From assembly GCA_938084565.1 (NCBI GenBank), contig CALKEU010000006.1, positions 25,897 through 89,896 of the forward strand: a DNA stretch of 64,000 nt. The letters are read 5' to 3'. The notes under the pieces are model-generated. The model had not been told where the DNA came from. It searched no databases and saw only the letters and a list, made by a program, of their open reading frames with translations. Below, piece after piece: positions 27,404 through 35,926 of the stretch. The stretch is from Candidatus Kapaibacterium sp. (GTDB lineage: Bacteria; Bacteroidota; Ignavibacteria; Kapaibacteriales; HRBIN21). A program made the translations under genes and the position numbers. How positions within the stretch are numbered: the stretch's first letter is position 1; each line of letters starts with the position of its first letter.

Positions 27404-27421
27404 CGCCCTTGCTGACTCTGC

Positions 27422-28201
27422 TCATCGCCAGTACAGGCTCACGCCAAGCCCCGTTGGCACGAGAAGCATCCAGCTTCCCCTGCGGTCCTGCGGCCCAGCT
27501 TCTGTAGGCACAACTGCCCGCGCAACCGCCCATCCCATGGTGTACCCCACCACTGCTCCTACAACGACGTCGGAGATCCAGTGCGCACGGTGGTACAGGC
27601 GCGAAAGCGCCGTGAGCGTAGCAAGGGTGTAGAGAGCGCCCGCTACGGCCGGCTGTAGGTGGAAGCTCTGCGATAAGGCGGTCGAGAGTGTGAAGGCCAG
27701 CGCAGCATGGCCTGAGGGAAAGCTCTGGTAGGAATCCCGCCACCCCGGGGGGCGAAATACCAGGCTGCCCGCTCCTACAGATGGCCGAGCGCGGCCCAGG
27801 GCTACTTTCATCCCAAGTACTGTCGCTGCCGTCAGCACCGTCGCCCCACCAACAGCCAGCCCAGCTCGACTGAGCTGCTCCTCCTCTACAATCCACCCTC
27901 CCACAGAGAGACCTACAGCAATGGCCACCGGCACCCACCGCTCGCCGTAAAGGCGCGCCACCCCGAAGAGAGCATCTCCCAGTGGAGACGGCTTCCACAT
28001 AGCCACCGAGGGGCGATCCACCGCAACGAGGGCTGGAAGAACAACTGCCACGGCAGCAAGCGCCGGAGATCCCCTCCAGAGCTGCTCAATACGGTCGGCC
28101 ACTGCCCCCGGTGAGGGAAGCTGTTGCCCTGCAGCCGAACCATACAGAGCCCAGAGCAGGATAGCTCTACCAGCACCCCGATAGCCGCTCCAGAAACGCA
28201 T
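27422..28201 (-). CDS. PAP2-family membrane phosphatase
   Basis: An integral membrane phosphatase of 259 residues. All three PAP2 signature motifs are present: KVALGRARPSVG, then SFPSGHAALAF, then SRLYHRAHWISDVVVG with the catalytic His and Asp. About six hydrophobic segments are seen and the N-terminus may be a cleaved signal. Likely substrates are lipid phosphates such as phosphatidate or undecaprenyl pyrophosphate. It is the last gene of the long leftward operon; its start overlaps the PHP gene by 35 bases. The protein ends facing the convergent HNH gene. Confidence 0.92.
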   Translation of the reverse strand: MRFWSGYRGAGRAILLWALYGSAAGQQLPSPGAVADRIEQLWRGSPALAAVAVVLPALVAVDRPSVAMWKPSPLGDALFGVARLYGERWVPVAIAVGLSVGGWIVEEEQLSRAGLAVGGATVLTAATVLGMKVALGRARPSVGAGSLVFRPPGWRDSYQSFPSGHAALAFTLSTALSQSFHLQPAVAGALYTLATLTALSRLYHRAHWISDVVVGAVVGYTMGWAVARAVVPTEAGPQDRRGSWMLLVPTGLGVSLYWR

Positions 28202-28997
28202 CGATGTGCTCGGCTGTTAACCCAACAGTGCCGAAGTTTATGGCGTCGTACGGCCGGGTTCCATGGAAATCCGAGCCACCTGTCAGCAGCAGCCGGTGGC
28301 AACGGGCAAACCCCGCATAGTAGGCCCGCAACTCCGGCCCGTGAGCAGGGTGGAATACTTCGATGCCGTCGAAGCCCCGTCGGATGAGGCTCAACAGCAA
28401 ACGTGGCGAGCAAAACACTCGACGCGGATGCGCCAATACTGCCACACCGCCGGTTGCATGGATCAATCCCAATGCTCGCACCACGGGGAAGGTCTCCGGG
28501 GGTTCATAGGCTGGGCGTCCAGGCTCCAGATATTGGGCGAACGCCTCCCGTATCGTCGCACAATACCCCCGACGGACGAGCGCCGCTGCTAAATGAGGGC
28601 GGCCGAGCATCTGCCCCGGCGTGTGGTCAAAGAGCTCTTCCAGCGTCACCCACAGTCCGAGCCGACGGCAGTGCCCGAGCATCCGCTCCAGGCGTCGAAG
28701 CCGACGCTCACGAGCTGCACGGGCGTGTTCCTGCAACCGAGCATCATCGATAGCGATGCCGTAGCCGAGCACATGGAGCTCCTGCCCGAGCTCGAAGCAG
28801 GTGATCTCCACAGCTGGAATCAGCACAACCCCGAGCTGCCGCGCCGCTTCGACGGCTGCGCTATATCCCTCGGTGGTGTCGTGATCGGTGAGAGCAGCGT
28901 AGCGTACCCCGCGAAGGACAGCCTGTTGGATCAGCTCGGCCGGCGTCAGAACACCATCGGAGTAGACCGAATGGAGATGCAAGTCCGCCACAATCAT
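28167..28997 (-). CDS. PHP-domain phosphoesterase (RNase AM/TrpH-like)
   Basis: A 276-residue metal-dependent phosphoesterase. The PHP ligands are visible as VADLHLHSVYSDG at the start, ALTDHDTTEG, IPAVEIT, VLAHPRR and GSDFHG near the end. The family (YciV/TrpH) includes 3',5'-nucleotide bisphosphatases and 5'-to-3' RNA exonucleases that trim rRNA. The start ATG at 28997 overlaps the proS stop by 4 bases (ATGA), which fits the conserved DLHLHS beginning near the N-terminus. The 33 codons upstream in frame are antisense-like and were rejected. Confidence 0.92.
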   Translation of the reverse strand: MIVADLHLHSVYSDGVLTPAELIQQAVLRGVRYAALTDHDTTEGYSAAVEAARQLGVVLIPAVEITCFELGQELHVLGYGIAIDDARLQEHARAARERRLRRLERMLGHCRRLGLWVTLEELFDHTPGQMLGRPHLAAALVRRGYCATIREAFAQYLEPGRPAYEPPETFPVVRALGLIHATGGVAVLAHPRRVFCSPRLLLSLIRRGFDGIEVFHPAHGPELRAYYAGFARCHRLLLTGGSDFHGTRPYDAINFGTVGLTAEHIDAFLERLSGCW

Positions 28998-30727
28998 GAC
29001 ACAGCTATTGGCTCCAGCTCGGAGATGCGCTCCAGCAGCTGCTGTATGACCGCAATGATGCGCTCGGGCTCGACGGAGTGCCGCCGAGCAGAGCACCGCT
29101 CCTTAATCTCCAATTGCCCTGCCTCAAGCCCGCGTGGGCTCACGATAAGCTGCAGCGGCAATCCGAGTAGATCAGCGTCATTGAACTTGACACCGGCACT
29201 CTCGGGACGGTCGTCGTAGAGTGTCTCAATTCCAGCTTGCCAGAGCTGCTCATAGAGCCTGTCGGCCATCTGCCGTACGCTCGGCTGCCGTTCACCCCCG
29301 AGCTCGATCAGATGGACATGGAAGGGCGCAAGAGCCGGACTCCAGCAGATACCATGCTCATCGTGGTGCTGCTCGATAAAGGCCGCAATAATCCGCTCTA
29401 CGCCGATGCCATAGCTGCCCATGATAATGGGTCGTTCCTGCCCCTCTTCGTCGAGGAACGTCGCCCCCAGAGCTTCGGAATACTTCGTACCGAGCTTGAA
29501 GATGTGCCCCACCTCAATAGCCCGGACAATGCGCAGCGGGGTACGGCACTGGGGGCAGGGCTCACCCGCCTGCACGGTGCGCACATCGACATAGGCATCA
29601 ATGCGGCAATCCCGCCGCAGATCGATATGGCGGTAGTGGTACCCGTCGCTATTGGCTCCACTGACCAGCTCGTTGGCTTCCCGAAGTCGCTCATCGGCCA
29701 GAATGAGCAGGGGCGAAGGCAATCCAATCGGTCCGATTGAGCCGGCTGAGGCTCCGGTCAGGGAGTACAATTCCTCCGGCGTTGCCGGACGGAGCCAGAC
29801 TGCACCGAGTACGCTCTGGAGCTTCGTCTGGTTGAGTTCATCGTTGCCCCGCAGGAGGACCATGACCGGTTTCCCATCGGCTATGTACACGAGCGCCTTT
29901 GCGCAGCGTTCCTCCGGCAGGGCAAACTGCTGCACCAGATCGCCAATCGTCCGTACCCCAGGGGTGGGGAAGCGTTCCAGAGGCTGGCTTTCGGGTAGAC
30001 GCGGTGTCGGCTCCACAGCTGAACGGGCAACCTCGATATTGGCAGCATAGTCGCACTGTGGACAGACAGCGCAGGTGTCTTCGCCTGCAGGGGATTCCAC
30101 CATGAACTCCTGCGAGAGGCTACCCCCCATAGCCCCGCTAGAGGCACCAACGACGAAGAAGCGGAGCCCACACCGGCGGAAGATCCGATGGTAGGCGTGT
30201 GCATGTTTTCGGTAGCTCTCATCTAGCCCCTCCCAGGTCGCATCCAGGGAGTAGGAGTCCTTCATTGTAAACTGCCGTCCACGTAGCACACCGAAGCGAG
30301 GCCGCGGCTCATTGCGAAACTTCGTCTGGATCTGGTACCAGATCTGCGGTAGGTCCTTGTACGACTTGATGTGTTGCCGGGCGTGGAAGGCCACCACTTC
30401 CTCATGCGTGGGCGCCAGCACAAGCCCCTCGCGGTTTTTGAGCATAAAGAGTACATCCCCCATGGCCTCGACACGCCCGGTCTGCTGCCAAATCTCAATC
30501 GGATTCAGCGCTGGGAAATGGAACTCCTGCGCACCGATGGCCTCCATCTCCTCGCGAATGATCCGCATGACCTTCTGCATCACCCGCCAGCCCAGGGGTA
30601 GGAAGCTATAGACGCCAGCGGCCAGCTGCCGGATGAGGCCAGCGCGTACCATGAGCTGATGCGATACGGCCTGCGCCTCGCTAGGGATCTCACGCAAGGT
30701 CGGGATGAAAGCTCGGCTATAGCGCAT
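28994..30727 (-). CDS. proS: Prolyl-tRNA synthetase, bacterial type with editing domain
   Basis: Charges tRNA-Pro and hydrolyses Ala-tRNA-Pro in an inserted editing domain. The 577-residue protein starts MRYSRAFIPTLREIPSEA. Class II motif 2 is seen as FRNEPRPRFGVLRGRQF and motif 3 as GSYGIGVERIIAAFIEQ. Between them is the INS editing domain (about 225-385) with the Gly-rich GASAGSIGPIG. The C-terminal anticodon-binding domain ends with ELEPIAVS. The frame is open 49 codons further upstream, inside holA, but the conserved start is MRYSR, which overlaps holA by 11 bases. Confidence 0.98.
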   Translation of the reverse strand: MRYSRAFIPTLREIPSEAQAVSHQLMVRAGLIRQLAAGVYSFLPLGWRVMQKVMRIIREEMEAIGAQEFHFPALNPIEIWQQTGRVEAMGDVLFMLKNREGLVLAPTHEEVVAFHARQHIKSYKDLPQIWYQIQTKFRNEPRPRFGVLRGRQFTMKDSYSLDATWEGLDESYRKHAHAYHRIFRRCGLRFFVVGASSGAMGGSLSQEFMVESPAGEDTCAVCPQCDYAANIEVARSAVEPTPRLPESQPLERFPTPGVRTIGDLVQQFALPEERCAKALVYIADGKPVMVLLRGNDELNQTKLQSVLGAVWLRPATPEELYSLTGASAGSIGPIGLPSPLLILADERLREANELVSGANSDGYHYRHIDLRRDCRIDAYVDVRTVQAGEPCPQCRTPLRIVRAIEVGHIFKLGTKYSEALGATFLDEEGQERPIIMGSYGIGVERIIAAFIEQHHDEHGICWSPALAPFHVHLIELGGERQPSVRQMADRLYEQLWQAGIETLYDDRPESAGVKFNDADLLGLPLQLIVSPRGLEAGQLEIKERCSARRHSVEPERIIAVIQQLLERISELEPIAVS

Positions 30728-31832
30728 GCTGTGGGTGTGAAGGCTGTGACACCAGATCCAAAAGCCTGACAACCAACTCCGCAATGACACTCTCAGCAGG
30801 AGCTGCCCCAGTTTTGAGAGCAACCTCGGCCCGCTGTAGGACAAAGAGGGCCTGCTCGACAGCTGCTGCCCCAAAGCGTCGATAAGCCGCTTGGTAGTCG
30901 GAAAGAAAGAACGGATGTACGCCGAGTGCAGCAGCCATCGACTCTACAGAGGCAGCAGGCATCTGCTCGAAATCGGCCAGCTTCCACAGCTGGAGGAAGT
31001 ACCGCGTCAGTGTTGCAACAATCAGCAACTCTTGACGCTGGGAGCGCACCAGATATTGCGCAATGCGCAGCGCCTCTTCTCGGTTCCCCTGACCGATAGC
31101 CTTCTGGAGCTCGAAGATGGTGTACGTCCGTGAGAGCCCTGCCCATTGCAGGACATGTTCGGCTTCGAGGCGGCGGATCCCAGAGCTCTGGGCCACAAGG
31201 GCAAGCTTACGGAGCTCGTTGTCCAGCCCGACTAGATCGCTGCCCACTATGGCCAACAGAGCTTCCAGGGCCATTGGAGAGAGCTCGTAGCCGAAACGGT
31301 GTGCTCGCTGAGCAGCCCAGGAAGGGACTTCGCGGTCATACAGCTTCGGAAACTCCACCCAGGCATGCTCCCGCAGGAGGAGGGGCCATATGCCGGGGGC
31401 ACGCTGGAGGGCGCGTTCGGCCTTCTGCTGCTGTTTGGGATTACGCAGATGGCGGCTCAGCCCGCGGAGGGAGTCAGGAACCGTATCGGGGAGGAAGACG
31501 AGGACCGTCGTCGGCTGCGGCTGCCGCAAGTAGTTCACCAACGCTGCTGCAGCCTCCCCTGTACGATTTAAAAGATGTTCGGCCCGCCGCACGAAGATCC
31601 CCCGGTAGGGCGCCCCTAGGGGATACGCAGATGCCCGCTCCACGAGTTCCCGCGGTGTTACGGCATCGGCTTCCACCACTTCCACATCCATCCCCGTTGC
31701 ATCCTGCCCCTCCAGGCGTTCCCGCAGCAGCTGGTAAGCCTCTTCCACGAGCAGGCGCTCCTCGCCAAAAAGCAGCACAACCGGTGGGAGCGATCCCTTG
31801 CGAAAGCGCTCTTCCCAGTGCTCAAGCATCAT
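30717..31832 (-). CDS. holA: DNA polymerase III delta subunit
   Basis: Clamp-loader wrench subunit that opens the beta ring. The 371-residue protein has the delta fold: VVLLFGEERLLVEEAYQLLR (about 18-37), VVEADAVTPRELVERASAYP, a hydrophobic beta-clamp-binding region, and a C-terminal helical collar with EALLAIVGSDLVGLDNELRK. Sequence conservation in HolA is always low, but the pattern and length agree. ATG codons at 31832 and 31829 overlap the response regulator stop; coupling suggests coordinated translation. Confidence 0.9.
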   Translation of the reverse strand: MMLEHWEERFRKGSLPPVVLLFGEERLLVEEAYQLLRERLEGQDATGMDVEVVEADAVTPRELVERASAYPLGAPYRGIFVRRAEHLLNRTGEAAAALVNYLRQPQPTTVLVFLPDTVPDSLRGLSRHLRNPKQQQKAERALQRAPGIWPLLLREHAWVEFPKLYDREVPSWAAQRAHRFGYELSPMALEALLAIVGSDLVGLDNELRKLALVAQSSGIRRLEAEHVLQWAGLSRTYTIFELQKAIGQGNREEALRIAQYLVRSQRQELLIVATLTRYFLQLWKLADFEQMPAASVESMAAALGVHPFFLSDYQAAYRRFGAAAVEQALFVLQRAEVALKTGAAPAESVIAELVVRLLDLVSQPSHPQHAL

Positions 31833-32278
31833 GGCTCTGTTGGCGACTCTGTCGAACCGCTCCCTTCCTCCCCTTCGGAAGCCGCCGTCGGCGGGATAAG
31901 TCCCCGCCGGTAGAGTATCTCCTGTATCCGAGCCCGAGCTTCATCGAGCTGGAACGGCTTGAGGAGGTACGTACAGATGCCTTCACGGGCAAATTGCACA
32001 ACGGTCTCCAGCTGCGCTATCCCAGAACAGACGATGACGGGAATCTCCCGCCAGCGTTCCTCACGCCGCAAAGTGCGCAGGAAATCCAAGCCGCTACTGC
32101 CGGGAAAGAGTACATCGAGCACGACAAGATGCGGCCGTAGCTGCTCCATAAGCCTCTGAGCATGCTCGGGATCGCCTGCCTCGAGTACCTCCAGCCCCAT
32201 CTGCTCCCCAATCACACGCCAGAGGTGACGGGAGATGCGATCATCGTCGACAACGAGGAGACGCAACGGCGCCTGCAT
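31829..32278 (-). CDS. Single-domain response regulator
   Basis: A 149-residue receiver domain with no output domain. The acidic pocket is LLVVDDDRIS, the phospho-acceptor LVVLDVLFP (Asp55) and the conserved lysine LLKPF. The C-terminal 25 residues are a Ser/Glu/Pro tail. No histidine kinase is adjacent. The ATG at 32278 overlaps the permease stop by one base (TGATG). It sits between an ABC permease and holA; with the HD-GYP protein two genes upstream it could be part of a phosphorelay whose kinase is elsewhere. That link is inference. Confidence 0.93.
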   Translation of the reverse strand: MQAPLRLLVVDDDRISRHLWRVIGEQMGLEVLEAGDPEHAQRLMEQLRPHLVVLDVLFPGSSGLDFLRTLRREERWREIPVIVCSGIAQLETVVQFAREGICTYLLKPFQLDEARARIQEILYRRGLIPPTAASEGEEGSGSTESPTEP

Positions 32279-33345
32279 CACCGGTAGAGCTGTGGATCGA
32301 GCACATCACGGAGGGCATCGCCGAGGAGATTGAAGCCGAGCACTGCCAGAGCAATGGCAAGGCTCGGATACAGAGCCAATCCCCACGCAACTCCAGCGGC
32401 AATATACCCATATCCATCCCGCACCATCTGCCCCCACGAAGGGGTTGGCGGTTGCACCCCTAACCCGAGAAAGCTCAGCCCAGCTTCGGCAATGATAGCG
32501 GTCGCAAGTCCTGCTGTGGCTACAACGCTCAATGGACCAACTACATTGGGCAGGAGGTGGCGGGCAATGATCCGAAGGCTTGGAAATCCCAACGCCTGAG
32601 CTGCCACGACGTACTCCTGCTCGCGCAGCGCAAGAAATTGCCCCCGCACAACGCGGGCAACCTCTACCCAGCTCGAAACCCCAATGGCAATAGCCGCCTG
32701 ATGGATGCCCTGCCCGATAACGACCGAGAAAGCAATAGCCAGCAGGAGAGTCGGATAGGCCCATACCACGTTGAGAAGCCACATGACCACAGTATCGACC
32801 CTCCCCCGAAAGTAGCCCGCTACAGCCCCAAGCATCACTCCGATGCCGAGCGCAATGAGCTGCGAGAGCACCCCAACAAAGAGGCTCACCCGTGCCCCAT
32901 AGAGGATCCGGCTCAGAACATCCCGCCCGTAGCGGTCTGTTCCCAGCACGTAGAGCGGTCTCCAGTACCACTGCGTCGAATCTGCTCCGGCAAGCTCTGC
33001 GCGCGACAATCGGTGCCACCGCCCCGCCACGTCTTGGTAGATGACCGTGTCGCCTACAAGTTGCCATTGCTGTACAGGCACCAGGCTGGGTTGCTCCGGA
33101 CGTGCAGGATTCCGCACGCGGAGCAGATTGCCCCGAAACAGAGGCGCTTGCAAGGAGTACTCGAGCACCTGCACGGTTGGATCCATCGGAGCAAGCCACT
33201 CAGCACCAAGGGCCGCCACCAGAAGAAGAGCTACTAACGCACTGCCCACGACACCGCTCGGATGGCGCCAGAAACGACGCCACATGAGTCGACCGAGCGC
33301 AACACCGCGCTCACCGGAGCTGAACTCGCGGATCGAGAATCGCAT
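32278..33345 (-). CDS. Peptide/nickel-type ABC transporter permease (OppC/DppC)
   Basis: Inner-membrane permease of a dipeptide/oligopeptide ABC importer, 355 residues. The N-terminal helix is followed by a periplasmic region of about 90 residues. The core has GTDRYGRDVLSRILYGARVS and, at the coupling loop, EYVVAAQALGFPSLRIIARH, the EAA motif. LSFLGLGVQPPTPSWGQMV is typical of DppC. The periplasmic insert before GTDRYGRD is longer than in E. coli DppC. The neighbour is a matching DppB, but no ATPase or binding protein is nearby. A start 20 codons later (MWRRFWRHP) would remove the 35-base overlap. Confidence 0.95.
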   Translation of the reverse strand: MRFSIREFSSGERGVALGRLMWRRFWRHPSGVVGSALVALLLVAALGAEWLAPMDPTVQVLEYSLQAPLFRGNLLRVRNPARPEQPSLVPVQQWQLVGDTVIYQDVAGRWHRLSRAELAGADSTQWYWRPLYVLGTDRYGRDVLSRILYGARVSLFVGVLSQLIALGIGVMLGAVAGYFRGRVDTVVMWLLNVVWAYPTLLLAIAFSVVIGQGIHQAAIAIGVSSWVEVARVVRGQFLALREQEYVVAAQALGFPSLRIIARHLLPNVVGPLSVVATAGLATAIIAEAGLSFLGLGVQPPTPSWGQMVRDGYGYIAAGVAWGLALYPSLAIALAVLGFNLLGDALRDVLDPQLYR

Positions 33346-34243
33346 AGAGAATGTCTACCACCACATTGACCACGACGAACACCACGGCCGTCATCAACAC
33401 CGTGCCCTGGATGAGGGGGTAGTCGAGCTTCTCAATTGCCCCAATTGCAACCGTCCCCACACCCGGCCAGTTGAAAATGTACTCCACAAAGAACGCCCCG
33501 GCTAACAGCCCAGCAAACCACGCACTGACGGTCGTCACAACGGGGTTGAGGGCATTCCGCAGTGCATGGCGTACGATGACCCGCCAGCTGGGGACACCTT
33601 TGGCGTACGCTGTGCGAATGTAATCCTGCTGCAGCACTTCAAGCATGCTCGAGCGCGTCATACGCGCAATAATCGACAGCGGGCGCACCGCTAGCGTGAC
33701 CACCGGCAGTACCATGTACTCCCATCCTTGGTCAACGTACCCGGCCAAGGGGAACCACTGGAGCTTGACCCCAAAGAGCAGGAGGAGGAGCAAGCCAGCA
33801 ACGAACGACGGCACGGAGATACCTACGAGCGCTCCAAGCATGAGGAGGGTGTCCAACCACGAATTCGGACGCAATGCTGCCAAAACCCCCAGCACGATCC
33901 CTAAAAGGGTGGCAACCACCATAGAACTGACGGCCAAGAGCGCCGTGGCCGGAAATCGCTCCAGCAGAATCTCCAGCACTGGCTGGTTTATCACGTATGA
34001 ACGCCCTAAATCGCCCTGCAGTACCCGGCCCAGAAAACGGAAATACTGAACAGGCAGCGGCTGATCTAAGCCCAATTGCTGGCGGATAGCAGCAATGGTT
34101 GCCGCATCGGCTCGCTGCCCGGCAAGCAGACGCGCCGGATCGCCCGGCAGGACGAAGTTCAGAAAAAATGTCACCGTGACCACCCCCACGATGATGCCCG
34201 CTGCTTCGGCACACTTGCGTCCAATGTAGCGCGCTAACCTCAT
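33311..34243 (-). CDS. Peptide/nickel-type ABC transporter permease (OppB/DppB)
   Basis: The partner permease, 310 residues with six membrane helices. The first helix is followed by LPGDPARLLAGQRADAATIA and LGLDQPLPVQYFRFLGRVLQ, both diagnostic for DppB. The EAA loop is DYIRTAYAKGVPSWRVIVRH and the C-terminus LDPRVQLR is standard. The ATG at 34243 overlaps the HD-GYP stop by one base; a frame extending 28 codons upstream lies inside that gene and was not chosen. Substrate cannot be assigned: peptides, nickel or sugars are all handled by this family. Confidence 0.96.
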   Translation of the reverse strand: MRLARYIGRKCAEAAGIIVGVVTVTFFLNFVLPGDPARLLAGQRADAATIAAIRQQLGLDQPLPVQYFRFLGRVLQGDLGRSYVINQPVLEILLERFPATALLAVSSMVVATLLGIVLGVLAALRPNSWLDTLLMLGALVGISVPSFVAGLLLLLLFGVKLQWFPLAGYVDQGWEYMVLPVVTLAVRPLSIIARMTRSSMLEVLQQDYIRTAYAKGVPSWRVIVRHALRNALNPVVTTVSAWFAGLLAGAFFVEYIFNWPGVGTVAIGAIEKLDYPLIQGTVLMTAVVFVVVNVVVDILYAILDPRVQLR

Positions 34244-35121
34244 CAGACCCAGACGCGCAGTTTCCGTGGGAGTTCCCCGAGCTCGGCAAAGCGAACAAGT
34301 GAGGGCACCATCTCGGCCGTGATACACTCCCCTTGGGCAATCACCAGCAGTCCGTAAGAAGTGTAGTAGCTCTCGGCCACCACCATACCAGGCTGCAGCT
34401 GATTGACCGGCACACTCTGCTGCACCCTCACTCCAAGCTGCCGGCGCTCCTCTTCCAGCAGCTCGACGAAGACACGCACTACCTCGGCGTCATAGAGAAT
34501 ACCGGCCTTTTCCTCCAAGTGACGGAGAGCGGCCAGATAGCGTTGGTGGAAGACCTCCACTGGCTCTGGTGGTGCTGCATGGAGGAAGCGCCGATCGCGG
34601 CGACGCTTGTAGAGGGCGTTGTGGAAGGTGTCAACCACAGCAATGATCCGGGCCCCGAGCCGGATGTGATGTCCCTGCAAGTGCCCAGGAAAGCCCGAGC
34701 CATCCAGCCGCTCGTGGTGCTGGAGCACAATTTCGGCCACCCCCTGCAGCCCCCGGTGACGCCGGAGGATGTGCCAGCCTATCTCGGGATGGTACCTGTA
34801 GAGCTGCCATTCCTCTGCTGTCATCTCGGGCGGGAACTTCTGCAAGAGCACCTCTGGATAGCCGAGCTTGCCAATATCGTGCAGCAGTCCCGCCGTCTGC
34901 GTCTCCCACACCTCCTTCTGCCCACAGCCCAGACGGCGAGCCACCTCTGCTGCCTTCTGGCTGACAAAGCGGGAATGGCTCCCCTCGTAGAAGCGCTCGA
35001 CTGTGGTTAGCAGTACTCCGAGCAGCTCCACCGTCTGCAGGAAACTCTCTGCCAAGCGCTCTTCAAGCTCCTCCACTTGCTGGCGGAGCTGCTGCAGCTG
35101 CTGGACAAGCTCCTCACGCAT
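34243..35121 (-). CDS. HD-GYP domain protein, probable cyclic-di-GMP phosphodiesterase
   Basis: A 292-residue cytoplasmic protein. The first 30 residues form a coiled coil rich in Gln, Leu and Glu. The HD-GYP domain follows: GSHSRFVSQ, then LLHDIGKLGYPE, RYHPEIGWHIL, HHERLDGSGFPGHLQG (the HHExxDGxGYP element with Phe for Tyr) and IRLGARIIAVVDTF. Most metal ligands are present, so it may degrade c-di-GMP. A second small beta domain covers the last 60 residues. There is no receiver domain, but a single-domain response regulator lies three genes downstream. Start overlaps murI by 8 bases. Confidence 0.9.
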   Translation of the reverse strand: MREELVQQLQQLRQQVEELEERLAESFLQTVELLGVLLTTVERFYEGSHSRFVSQKAAEVARRLGCGQKEVWETQTAGLLHDIGKLGYPEVLLQKFPPEMTAEEWQLYRYHPEIGWHILRRHRGLQGVAEIVLQHHERLDGSGFPGHLQGHHIRLGARIIAVVDTFHNALYKRRRDRRFLHAAPPEPVEVFHQRYLAALRHLEEKAGILYDAEVVRVFVELLEEERRQLGVRVQQSVPVNQLQPGMVVAESYYTSYGLLVIAQGECITAEMVPSLVRFAELGELPRKLRVWV

Positions 35122-35908
35122 ACTCTGGCAATCGCACGTGCCTCACATCCACAACGGGGAGCCGAAGCTGGCCGAGCACAGAGTCGAGCGCAGTATCGGG
35201 AACATCCGTCAAGTACAGTGTCAGGGGGGCTTTCTTCCCGTTCTCTGCCGCCTGGTACCCAAGCTGTTGGAGACGCTCGCAGACGGCCTCGCCCGACTCG
35301 ACGAGAGTACACCCCGGGAGCAGTTGCTCCAGGACAGGACGCAGGAGCGGATAGTGCGTACAGCCCAAAATGAGCGTGTCAACCCCAGCGGCCCGAAGAG
35401 GGGCTAGATAGTGCTCGGCAACCTGCACGGTCACTGGGTGTTCCGTCCACCCCTCTTCGACTAACGGGACGAAGAGCGGACAGGACTGCCCATATGTGCG
35501 TAGTGGCATCGATGCCCATCGATGCAGCAAGCGCTCATAGACACCGCTGGTAATGGTTGCCCGCGTGCCAATAATACCCACAGAACCCAACGTCCGGCGA
35601 AGCGCCACACGCACGGTTGGCTCCAGCACATCGACAACCGGGATATCAGCCGCGCATTCCCGGACCTCCTCGGCAGCCACGGCTGAAACCGTATTACAGG
35701 CAATGACGAGTACGTCAATCCCCTGTTCTACCAAGTATCGTGCCACCTGCCGAGCATAGCGGCGGATCGTCTCTGGACTGCGGTTTCCGTAAGGGACGCG
35801 AGCCGTATCGCCCACATAGAGTACCTCAACCCCACGGAGGCCCAAGAGGTGCCGTGCGACGGTCAACCCACCAATACCGGAATCAAATACACCAATGCGT
35901 TCGCCCAT
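35114..35908 (-). CDS. murI: Glutamate racemase
   Basis: Makes D-glutamate for peptidoglycan. The 264-residue protein has both catalytic cysteines in their motifs: VIACNTVSA (Cys71) and LGCTHYPLLRP (Cys183). The N-terminal GVFDSGIGGLTVARHL and GDTARVPYGNRS are diagnostic. It sits 18 bases after rsmB and overlaps the HD-GYP gene. Length and order match the family. A TAATTTTG element overlaps the short rsmB-murI gap. Confidence 0.98.
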   Translation of the reverse strand: MGERIGVFDSGIGGLTVARHLLGLRGVEVLYVGDTARVPYGNRSPETIRRYARQVARYLVEQGIDVLVIACNTVSAVAAEEVRECAADIPVVDVLEPTVRVALRRTLGSVGIIGTRATITSGVYERLLHRWASMPLRTYGQSCPLFVPLVEEGWTEHPVTVQVAEHYLAPLRAAGVDTLILGCTHYPLLRPVLEQLLPGCTLVESGEAVCERLQQLGYQAAENGKKAPLTLYLTDVPDTALDSVLGQLRLPVVDVRHVRLPEYA

Positions 35909-35918
35909 CGCTCAGGCT

Positions 35919-35926
35919 CAAAATTA
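35919..35926 (-). promoter_or_regulatory. Possible TAnnTTTG element before murI
   Basis: TAATTTTG on the minus strand abuts the rsmB stop codon and ends 10 bases before the murI start. If used it would give a nearly leaderless murI transcript. It could be a chance match. Confidence 0.3.

Noticed and set aside
28998..29096. 33-residue N-terminal extension of the PHP protein
   Set aside because: It overlaps proS coding sequence and comes before the conserved DLHLHS start, while the ATG at 28997 is coupled to the proS stop.
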